Assembly (NCBI RefSeq): GCF_001949145.1
Contig: NW_019091409.1
Coordinates: 643,338-707,337, forward strand
Length of the DNA: 64,000 nucleotides
Reading direction: 5' to 3'
Source: Acanthaster planci
Lineage: Eukaryota > Echinodermata > Asteroidea > Valvatida > Acanthasteridae
Below the pieces are notes generated by a model, which worked only from the letters and a program-made list of their open reading frames with translations, made no database searches and was not told the DNA's origin. The number at the start of each line of letters is the position of its first letter. The first letter of the stretch is position 1. Made by a program: the position numbers and the translations under genes. Positions 47,137 through 56,102 of the stretch are shown piece after piece.

Positions 47137-47456
47137 AGAGTACAGTGTTAATTAATATACATCGGTGTAAGGGCGGAATCCATAATTAAAAATAAACATC
47201 TCCCTGACGCAAAGTACATCTTGAAATTATTTTGCAGTACCCGCTGCTACAGCTGACTTGGACTGGCCAACCGACCCTGGCAAGCTCAGTGGTCGAGTGG
47301 TTAAGACATCTGCACTATAAGCAGGAGGTCATGGGTTCGAGTCCCACTTGAGTAAGCTTGTGATTTTTTTTTCACAAACTTTCGGGCAAGCAGAAAGAAT
47401 ACAGTGTTAATTAATATACGTCAGTGTAGGGGCAAAACCCGTAATTACCCGAGCAC
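47137..47456 (+). repeat. Repeat unit of about 260 bp carrying the tRNA-like sequence
   Basis: Two copies of a roughly 60-bp segment, starting GA(G/A)TACAGTGTTAATTAAT, lie at 47137 and 47397. The tRNA-like block sits between them. This could be a tandem tRNA/SINE unit with the left copy as the tail of a truncated earlier unit. Confidence 0.6.
47283..47354 (+). tRNA. tRNA-like sequence (pseudo-tRNA or tRNA-derived SINE head)
   Basis: A perfect A box (TGGTCGAGTGG) and B box (GGTTCGAGTCC) lie at tRNA spacing. A 72-nt cloverleaf can be drawn: the acceptor is mostly paired (GCTCA with TGAGT), the anticodon stem is TCTGC/GCAGG, and the loop ACTATAA gives anticodon TAT (Ile). Oddities are C instead of the near-universal T at position 33, an A-A pair at 1-72 and an A-C pair at the base of the T stem. 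A T-run with flanking inverted words follows. These defects and the flanking repeat favour a SINE or pseudogene over a working tRNA. Confidence 0.5.
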
Positions 47457-49301
47457 GTTACAGCAAGCAACTGCAGGAACTTGTTTGAACCTTCTCTTTT
47501 TCGGTGTCTGTCTGAACCTTCCAGTTTTGCTATGTTACTTTACCATACCAAAATATATAGATGTATTTATTATTTAACCTGTTTACCTTTTATAACTTGT
47601 AATTGATAATTGCACTACGGTAAACATTTCCACCATAAACACATCCTTTTAGCCCAGTATTACTTCCTTTCCAAGAAAAGACACAATAAACCATCTGTCA
47701 TGTAACAAATGCAGCCAATAATTACATTCTGCTCACTAATTTCATCAATGAAGGTCTTACTTGAGCAATCTTCATAACCATTGCAGGACATTCAGCAAAG
47801 CAAAAAATATCTAAAGCTACAAAACAACAGTATAGCTTTTGTTACTCATTTTGTTTTGAAGAATGAAAAACCAATAAAACGTTTCTGTAACTATAAGATC
47901 TCCATACTGTATCACTTAATTCTGTTAATTCACTTTGTACATGTTTCTTACCACAAGGGACTCCAGGAACTTTGCAGTTGAGAATCTTAATAGAGGGCAT
48001 ATCAATAAATGTACAAAGAACATACATGTCTATATCATTGTGAATGTAATAATATAAATAAAGGTGTATCATTGCCATATGTTCTGGCAGTATTAACTCA
48101 TGTCAATTGAATGGAAATAACATTGCAAATTAAACACAGAAATAAAATCAACTGATTGCAAAGGCACTGCACAAATGCCTTTTCCTCTTATTATGCCTAC
48201 ATGCATCACAAAAATTTGTATTACGTTCTAACAAACCATGGTATACTTCATAAACTGGTTCTTGGTCTCTGTATTGTTTCAATTCGACAAACATATCAGT
48301 AACCTTATTGGCTTACTGCAAACTCTAATCTCTGAAATTACATTTCCAATGTACTTGAAGCTCTTCCCCTTCCTCTTCCCCCATTTCTAATATCCTCAAA
48401 ACTAAACTGATATGATGACATCACAATGACATCATTCTGTGACTTACTGTAGATTTTAACTTGCTTTGCAAGCCTCACAATCCTATGCAGGTTATTCTTA
48501 CTATACATACCTTATAATTCAAAACATACACATTTGGCATACACACTTTTTAATAACTGGAAAAGAAATGCGAAAAAGCCCCATATTCTGCTGCAAACAG
48601 ACACAGTCAGCTCTCACTTTGTTTTAATTTGAGTTTTATTAATGTTATGGTTTGACTGAATCATGTACAGTAGCAGGTACACAGACTACAGACGTTTCTT
48701 TGCTGTGGTTTCCCCTGGACTGCCATCATTGGTGCTTGTAATTTTTATTCTCTGAATAAGTAGTACATTATATATGAATACACATCTGCCTTTCCATAAT
48801 CAACTAAACATGCATTACAAAATGCCTGCTCCCAAGCAAGAGTGGTGGCAGCACATAAGTGATCTATAACAGGTGACCAAGGCTGTGTCCAAAACAGGCT
48901 TTCACAGCTATGGCTACATCTGTGGGTCTCGACGTATTTCCAATGGAGTGAAGACCAAGACCCAGCTCTATAGACAACAGATCCTGATACAAACTAAGAG
49001 ACCGGCTGAGATGATATCTGTATGCCATTCACACTGAGCCTTCTCCAAGTGTTATGAAAGTCCTTGAAAAGTGGGCCCAGCAGTGAAGTGTAAGACCCAT
49101 GGGGCATCACTGCTTGATACACGGAGAGCTCTCTTGTTCAAAAACAGAGACCATGGGTTAACTGGCCCATCCCCCCTTCATTTTAGCACATGCAACAATG
49201 GTAAAAATGACTCCATTTATAGACATCACTGCAAACGAGAAGTCTACGCCAGTTTGAGAACACAGCAAAGGGCTTTTCCGCATTTCAAATGTTTTTGAGG
49301 T
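47457..49301. other. Intergenic, nothing recognised
   Basis: AT-rich sequence between the tRNA-like unit and the tandem repeat. There are no exons or inverted repeats that I can support. Confidence 0.45.
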
Positions 49302-50086
49302 AAAAGGGAATAGAGCTTTGAAGAACAGACGTTTAATGTCACGTGATTTTTCAACACATGATGTCAATTTTCATCTATAACATTTCCCTTTATAGCTATC
49401 TGCAAAGTTTCAATTTAATCGCACATATATATCAGGAGATATAGGGCTTTAAAGAGTGCACCTTTAATGTCACATGACTTGCCAATTGATGAAGTAATCA
49501 TCACATGAGGTCCATTTTCATCTGTTACCCTTCCCTTTCTAGTTATACCCAAAGATTCAATCCGATGGGACATCTATTTCAGGAGATTTAAGGCTTTAAT
49601 GAGTGCACTTTTACTGTCCCGTGACTTGGCACCAGATGACATCATCATCTTTGTGGTCCGTTTCATCTTTGATACATGTCTTTTGAAATATCTGCAGTTT
49701 TAACCCAATCAGACATGCACTTCAGGAGATATAGGCAAAATAGGTGAAATTTGCACCTTATATGCCATGTCATGTGACACGTGGTGACATCATTCATGAT
49801 GACGATTTTTTTCTTGGACCCTATCTACCCTGAGGACTGAGTGTGGACCTAATATGTGTTGAGTCAGATCGAACAAAGGGCCTTAGTCTTGCTGTTGAAA
49901 AATGTGTCCAAAATACGGGAAAATATTAAATATTTGAAATTCCACAATAAATCAGGTGATGATGTCATAATGACATCATGTTTTGGAAAAGACCTTTGCT
50001 ATAAGGTATTCAAGTGTGTACAGTTTTCATGTCATAATTAAGACTTTGCTTAATGCCCAAAGAAGTGGCGAAAAAAAGGGCTGGAA
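49302..50086. repeat. Diverged tandem repeat of about 140-165 bp units
   Basis: At least four units share CAGGAGATATAGGGCTTTAA, then GTCACATGACTTG and a TGATGACATCATCAT-like core. Units start near 49302, 49432, 49579 and 49726. A last, more divergent segment (49922-50086) has a direct relative at 54087-54225, right after the DIRS element. Confidence 0.75.
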
Positions 50087-50141
50087 GTTTCGCTCACAAT
50101 GTGTGACTGTTGAAATACATGTACAAAACATATGAGAAATT

Positions 50142-50310
50142 CCTCCCCCACAGAAATATGGGTGAGGCCTACTATTGAATACCTACCCCAAACAATCGCT
50201 AAATATGCAAATTCCTTTGCGTCTGATTCAATACACTAAAACTTCTGATCAACTGTAGTGCGCCCTCTAGTCCCATGACGCATAGCAGAATGGCCGCCAT
50301 GTTCGTCCTT
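50142..50310. repeat. DIRS inverted terminal repeat, left
   Basis: Positions from about 50172 to 50310 are the reverse complement of 53920-54068. Shared words include ACCCCAAACA, CGCTAAATATGCAAATT, CTTTGCGTCT and GTGCGCCCTCTAGTCCCATG. The outermost part, from CCTCCCCCACAG, is copied in the internal complementary region. Confidence 0.85.
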
Positions 50311-50381
50311 CTTTTCCGGTATTAAAACTGTCCGAGCCAAAAGTGGGGAAGATTGGGAGGGAGCCGACTGTCTGGGGTACG

Positions 50382-50451
50382 TATTCAACAGCAGACCTCA
50401 CCCACATTTCTGTGGGGGAGGAGTCTTCTGCTTTCAACCTACCCCAAACAG
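50382..50451. repeat. DIRS internal complementary region
   Basis: Two adjacent segments lie here. 50382-50421 is the inverse of the left outer end (50142-50185; shared CCCACA and TGTGGGGGAGG words). 50423-50451 is the inverse of the right outer end (54058-54086; GTCTTCTGCTTTCA then CCTACCCCAAACAG). In DIRS elements this region is thought to template circularisation of the two ends. Confidence 0.85.
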
Positions 50452-50579
50452 CTGCTACATATGCAGAGTAGCACCGAGTCCTTGAAGGGGGGTGCGGCGA
50501 GGATGCACTACATAATGAGAGTGCCAGAGGAGTATGAAATTGTCCAAACTTTATTGTGGACTCACTAAATAATGGAGTT

Positions 50580-51235
50580 GTTATGTCGTTCCAGTGGTGG
50601 GCCACTTTGATGAGGAACCCTTCGGTATCGATATGGCCAATGTTAAGACCGCTCTGCCATGCGCGGAGTCCTTTTGCAGAACATCGGTGAGGTAACATGT
50701 GGTGAAAGTATATGGGGTCTTCCAGCATGCTGCCTTACATGTTTCCCCCATCGGTACACCCCTGAAGTAGGCCCATGATGTGGAAACTGCTCGGATATCA
50801 TGAGCCCTGATGAGGCGTAGTGTTTTATTCTCCAGAGAGTTCGCCCAATCTGGGTTGGTAAACTTGATAGCCGAAACTGCCCATCTGGCTATAGTGTCTC
50901 TGTCTCAGCTGACAAGTCCCATGAAGGAAGTAGTCTCTTAGTTGGGGGACACTTAAGAAACATCGCCCGAATTAGAAGTAGATGTTTAAGAGCAGTATTG
51001 TCGGACACGGTCGAACCATCTGGGAAGCTATCTTGTATAGCCACAATGGCTGACCGGTAGTTACGGATAGTTGAAACCTGAAGATCTGATTTGAACAGGT
51101 GCATGAAGAAGTCAGCTATAGCGGTCACAGAAACTTCGGTCGGAGAAAGATCTCGCTCTGAACACCATGAAGTAAAATGTCATAATCTGGAGTCATAGAT
51201 GCCGCGTGTAGACTGACGTTGACTCTTCGAGGCCA
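50580..51235 (-). pseudogene. DIRS tyrosine recombinase remnant
   Basis: The N-terminal core-binding part is seen (VTAIADFFMHLFKSDLQVST, IRNYRSAI, KRLLPSWDL). After a stop near 50890 and a frame shift, the C-terminal catalytic end follows: IARWAVSAIKF, LRLIRAHDIRAVSTSWAYFR, then a CYL block. HDIR supplies the His-x-x-Arg pair and the Tyr block is the likely nucleophile. The first catalytic Arg and the middle of the domain are missing. Confidence 0.83.
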
Positions 51236-51240
51236 TTAGT

Positions 51241-51450
51241 CTATCTTGGACTCCACTGCCTGTCGTTTTTGTCAGTAGGAACTGAAGTCGGACGAAGGAT
51301 AAGTACAGACGGAGGGGTACTCGTGAATTTGAGAGCGTATCCGTAACGAATGGTCACGAGTACCCATCTGTCCGATGTGGCTTTCTCCCAAGACCCTGCG
51401 AAGAGTTGAAGTCGCCCACCAACGGGTCTGAGATCGGCAGGCGGAGGCAA
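51241..51450 (-). pseudogene. DIRS reverse transcriptase, N-terminal stub
   Basis: The peptide includes PVGGRLQLFAGSWEKATSDR and WVLVTIRYGYALKFTS. This is the typical start of the DIRS RT domain (VGGRL...W...I..GY...F). The palm motifs never follow; the frame ends and recombinase sequence begins directly. Confidence 0.72.
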
Positions 51451-53036
51451 ATCTGAATAGTCAGCGACACAAACCCCCAGGAGGTCGGGGGTAGCGTGGC
51501 TTGGTGGTTCTTCTCTTGAAGCTCCTCTGGAGTGGCTAGGTAAGTCAAGCCACGATTCGTCTGGTAACTGGGTTGATGAAAGGGGCGGCAGGAACCATAA
51601 CTGCTCTGACAAGGAGGTCTTAAGGGTCGAGCCCGGCAATCATCAGGGCGGGATTGGTGAAGTGGAGCCACCGGTGGAAGGTCACAGAAGCCAGGTTTAC
51701 GTGTTGTGTCAATGCGCTTAACTTCAGAGTCCATCATCTCCATGAACTTCTCCGCAAAAAAGTCTTTGCCATAAAGATGAAGTTCTTGAAGTCTTGACTT
51801 GACTTCCTCATAAGGAATGTTCATGGCATCTAAAGTGTTGGATCTGTGTGTAGAAATGGCTAAAATGGAGATCCGAATGAACTGCTCGGAGATAGAGTTG
51901 ACATTCTCATCGAGTGCTCGAAGTGTGACAGCTGCCAGGTCTGGAGTAACTAGTGAATCTTGATCACACGCTCGGGCCAAATACTCAGAGAGGAGTGCCG
52001 TAAAGGGGGTGCAGCAAAGGCCATGTCGTGAGGCTTTGTTGAGTTTAGCAAGAGTAGACTCAATCAAACACTTGCCCTTGTCTTTAAATGGAAACTTTCC
52101 TGTAGGCTTGTGAGTGTCAGAAGAAAGTTTATCTTAAGCCTCCGTTGGAATCTCAGGGACAGAGAGGAAGTTGTCAAAGTCCTTCCAACCAAACTGGAAA
52201 TGAGTCGAGGTCCTGGGCGGGTATGGATGCCATTGTTTGGTACTGGGGAGAACTTCAAATATCTCGACGCATGAGCGGTCAAGTGGAAGTTCGAGAAAAA
52301 CTGGCGTTGACGCCTCCAACCTAGTGGGGTGGCGCTTGAAGGAAGCATTTGAAGAGGCCTTAGCCGTAGATTGATTAGAAGGTAGGCCTAATATGTGGTT
52401 TTTTCCTTCTGAAGAAGACAGAGCCGTGCCTCAAGTTAAGGTTGGCTCCAAAGGAGACATTTTCATCTTCAGAGGACGAATCCCGTTCCATCCGGAGTTG
52501 ATCTGAAGAAGGAGGATCGTCATTATGCCCTACTAGTTGGTCAGGGGCCAAAGGAGGAGGTAAGCTGAGGAAGTGGATGTGGATCCAAATACTGATTACG
52601 TTGCGCCGGCAAAGGGTCCGGATCTGGGGCCGTCGCCACGGGAGCAGGATTGGGCTCTAGACGGCTGGCAACAGAAGAGAGCATGTGGACCGCTGACATG
52701 TTGTTGGCCAAAGCGTCATCCTTCTGTGAGGAGTGAGACTTCTTACACTTAGACCTCGTAGAAGAAGACGAAGAATGTTTACGTTTCTTGCATACGAGAG
52801 AACTGGTTGTAGAGCCAGCGGTTGACACCTGGTGAGCTGGGGCGTCGGAGGCCTGTCCAGACTGCAGCAAAGATACAGCAGGAGAGGCCTTGTGAACTGC
52901 AGAGGTAGAAGCAGTCTTCCCAGAAAGGCCCAGAAGGTAGCCGGAAGACAGGGTGACATCCGAGGGTCGAAAGCCATGACGGTGCAGGAGGCTGGTAGGC
53001 TCTATTGTTCCGGGCACGGGTAGTGGTGAGCCGCAT
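51450..53036 (-). pseudogene. DIRS gag-like ORF, frameshifted
   Basis: Consecutive open pieces occur in different frames. The N-terminal piece is Ser/Lys-rich (CKKRKHSSSSSTRSKCKKSH). A middle piece is FLELPLDRSCVEIFEVLPST. The long piece 52067-51450 contains LAKLNKASRHGLCCTPFTAL and NIPYEEVKSRLQELHLYGKD. Frame changes near 52350-52100 break the frame. It resembles the gag-like ORF1 of DIRS elements; the function is presumed nucleic-acid packaging. Confidence 0.75.
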
Positions 53037-53919
53037 GGCCAGGTATTGTCTCTACAGGTACCGCACCAGGGAGCAGCATTATGTTGTCCCGTGGAGCGTC
53101 ATTGTCTTTGTCACGGCCCAGTGCCCCGGTTGATTGGGCGTCTGAAGACACCAGGGATGATGTGGCCGGTGTATCTAGCACTGGCGGCGTGGGGCCGCTC
53201 CGGCGCGTAGACTAGTGAGCCATGCCGATGTCAGGTGTTGCCCACGGCAGCTTGTTGTCACCCCGTATTACCTGTTCAAAATGTTTAGGAACTGGGACGC
53301 AGAAGTGTTGCGCCCAGACCCAGCAAGCAGGGGAAATTCAACCCTGAGTGCAGCGCCACTCTGCTTTATCGTTGACTGTGATGCTTTGGTGTTACGTTGG
53401 GGAACCAAGCATATGGATATCACATGCACTGCAGCTCAGGCCCTTGAAGCGTGCTGGGGCTAACCCTGAACTGAACCAAAGATAGTATTGCCAGCAGGGA
53501 TTAGCCAGGGGATCACAAGTTTAGCAAGATGCCACTTGATCCTCCGCAGGCCGACTCCTGTCAGTCTATAGGGGAACGTGGGGTCACTGAATTTGGAACG
53601 CTCGCACTTTCAACCCCAACAAACCCAGGGTTGCCTCGTTGTCCCTATATACACCAAGGAAAGAGGGGGACCACGGTATTAGATCACTTGCACCACCTCG
53701 CAGAACCCCCAACAATCCCAGGGTTGCCCCGTTGACCCTATGTATAAAATGCACACACGAGAAGAGAAAATATACCACCAAAACAAGAAAATATACACAT
53801 TAACTCAGAAATATAGAATGTACGTTTATTACAAGATGCTACGGTTTGATCAGAATATCACAAGGTGTGGAGCGAAATGGAAACTCGATAAACTCAAAGA
53901 TGTCAAAAAGACACATCCG

Positions 53920-54086
53920 TTTCGAATCACGCCAACGAAAAGACGGACAAACACGGTGGCCATTCCGCTTTGTGTCATGGGACTAGAGGGCGCACTACGA
54001 TTGCTCAGAAGTTTTAGCGAATTGAATAAGACGCAAAGAAATTTGCATATTTAGCGACTGTTTGGGGTAGGGTGAAAGCAGAAGAC
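53920..54086. repeat. DIRS inverted terminal repeat, right
   Basis: This is the inverse of the left repeat, with about 85 percent identity by eye. The outer end reads CTGTTTGGGGTAGGGTGAAA, then GCAGAAGAC, and is complementary to 50423-50451. Confidence 0.85.
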
Positions 54087-54225
54087 ATTAAATATTAAAA
54101 ATTCCATAATAAATCAGGTGATGACATCATCATGACATCATGTTTCCCTTGCTTTCAGTGTAAAGTTACAAAGTCATATGACTTTGTTTAATGCCCAAAG
54201 AGGTGACGAGAATAAGTGCTGGAAG
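54087..54225. repeat. Direct copy of the 49922-50086 segment on the far side of the DIRS element
   Basis: Shared words are AATAAATCAGGTGATGA, CATGACATCATGTTT and ACTTTG(C/T)TTAATGCCCAAAG. The left copy is in the same orientation, so the DIRS element is bracketed by two copies of a pre-existing repeat. Confidence 0.7.
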
Positions 54226-55403
54226 ACCAAGAAGAAGACAAGAAACCTAAAAAAAAAAGAGAAAAAAAGAGGTAGAAAAACAAAGCCTCCTTTGCATATC
54301 GTACTATGTAGAAAAGCCAATGAGAACATAGTCGTGGAAATAGCACAAGTGCATCTCTAGACGGCCAAAATATACCATTCACAGCATGATGAAAGTCCCC
54401 ATTACAATCATCAGGCATGGAAGGGGCCACACAAGGGAAAGAATTCATTAACAGGAAGACACAACATGCAGCAGGTGTTCAGTGCAGAAAAGTGCCTCCT
54501 TATCTAACCTCCACAAAGTATGGATAAACCTCCAATTTAAATCTACAGTTTATAGGCACCCTGAATTTCTTACAGGTCACTCCACTGACACCCCTTCCTA
54601 CTGACTGCCACATGCATCATCATTTTGGATGTCAAATTTTTGTGATGCCCATCAGCTGTGCTGTATTTCAAGATTTCGATCAACATGCACGCACAGAACA
54701 TTTGCACTCTGGGCATACGCACACCTGGTGGCATTGAATACACATTGCAATTTTCCTATGGGAGAGTCCAATGAGAGACATCTACTTGTAGGGTATCAAA
54801 GTGCAAGATCATTTTGCACCAGGTAGAGCAGTGAAAATGAATGGAGTACGCAAGCATATTGGTTCATGCACTGAATCTTGTGCTAATGCCTTTTACACAT
54901 GGGAATGTGCTCACCCTGATACATCTATCGGTTTCCTGATACAAAAAACCTTCTACTTATACAAGTCACAAGTCTGTGCTGTAGCAAGTAATGATGCCAA
55001 CAAGTTGCCTTATCTAATATTCATAACAGATGACTCAAATGAGTGAAGTTCAAATCATATTATTATAAAATGTTATATTATAAAACGGTTTATCAAAAAT
55101 AGACTTTTGCAGCCAAACAGCTGAATTACAATCAATTTCACAAAAAATAAAATTAGAAAAATGCATTCAAAATACTTCCATCCCAGATAAATTACCCAAG
55201 AATAGATAAGAATTAAAGAGGTTAAACAACAAATCTATAATTAACCTAATTAAAAGACAAATAATTACCCAAGTCAAGACAGGCTAAGAAACAATAAAAC
55301 AGATCAGACAAGAAAAGAACACACACAAAAACTTATCCTGAGCTAGTCCACAGAACAAAAACTAAGGTAGGCCTAAGGAACCACAAGAAACATTTTGGCA
55401 GGT
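54226..55403. other. Intergenic, likely repetitive
   Basis: There is no gene. The segment 54824-54930 resembles the interior of the 61688-62565 element (GTGAAAATGAATGGAGTA and GCTAATGCCTTTTACACA), so part of this stretch is probably an old copy of that repeat. Confidence 0.4.
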
Positions 55404-55570
55404 TTAACCCCTTCAAGCCTGGATTATTTTGACTGTGAATGCTGGGCTGTGGTATGCCCAGTATGCAAAGCTTTGTCCAGCAGCAGGCCCCATTGAACCA
55501 GCAGCTTTATGGTGACTAGACTGTATGTGTGGTATGCACTAATCCTCACACAAAGCCGTGGCTGTGGACG
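55404..55570. mobile_element. Partial copy of the piggyBac-type MITE
   Basis: It starts TTAACCCCTTCAAGCCTGG. Like 35406-35560, it contains GCTGGGCTGTGGTATGCCCA, GTCCAGCAGCAGGCC and GGTATGCACTAATCCTCACA. Similarity fades near 55570, so the distal end is missing or diverged. Confidence 0.7.
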
Positions 55571-55994
55571 GCTAAGGACAGCCTCGAAATACAGTGACAA
55601 CCTGCAGAGGCTTGATTAGCAACTGTCATTAATGAAAGGTCTTTTGGTACAAGCATCTAAAATAAGAAATTGTGATAATCCTAGAAGCAAAGTCCAATGA
55701 GAAAAAATCTGACAAAAATGTTTCCCTGGGAAGTGTCTACTTCTGTCCCAACTGTGAAGTCAAGGTGTCATTCCAGTCAGGATAGTCACTTTTCAGTGGC
55801 TTTTATACCTGATAACAACATTATTACGTCATTACTGCAACATCTACTGGTGAAATACCCATACTTCTATCCCTGATGTGATTAGTCCGTGTAAACTTTC
55901 TGTGAAATTGCCAAGGACAGCTCCAACATTCACTGAGGTAAAAAGACAGAATGCATATAGCTTGCCTTCATAACTGGGAACAAGGCAGTGGTGA

Positions 55995-56102
55995 CTAGGA
56001 ATAGTCTCCGTTGTTTACTCTCTTGGCAATTTCTTCAGACCCAGATTGTATGTGCGCCACCTGCACTCGATTCTTGAAGGCATCAATGTTGATGTAACAC
56101 CC
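55995..56102 (-). CDS. BBOX1-like terminal exon
   Basis: The acceptor is cttatttaccttcag. It encodes GCYINIDAFKNRVQVAHIQS and ends NNGDYS before TAG at 55997-55995. The GCY-x-x-x-D start after RQLM is the usual last strand of BBOX1/TMLHE proteins. Confidence 0.93.
   Translation of the reverse strand, partial: GCYINIDAFKNRVQVAHIQSGSEEIAKRVNNGDYS

Larger units (their letters stand above)
50142..54086 (-). mobile_element. Internally deleted DIRS-type (tyrosine-recombinase) retrotransposon
   Basis: Minus-strand remnants occur in the order gag (53036-51450), start of reverse transcriptase (51450-51241) and tyrosine recombinase (51235-50580). Inverted terminal repeats of about 150-170 bp bound the unit, and an internal complementary region copies both outer ends. 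This is the DIRS-1 layout. Most of the RT, RNase H and methyltransferase region and the middle of the recombinase are gone, so the element cannot be autonomous. Its length is about 3.9 kb, against roughly 5-6 kb for full elements. It lies between the two genes and abuts a copy of the flanking tandem repeat on the right. Confidence 0.88.

Noticed and set aside
50142-50310. Interpretation of the DIRS ends as LTRs of a Gypsy or Copia element
   Set aside because: The repeats are inverted, not direct, and the internal order gag, RT start, tyrosine recombinase has no protease or DDE integrase.
50267-50728. 153-residue minus-strand open frame
   Set aside because: It crosses the DIRS complementary region and terminal repeat, and is out of frame with the recombinase end that occupies the same stretch.
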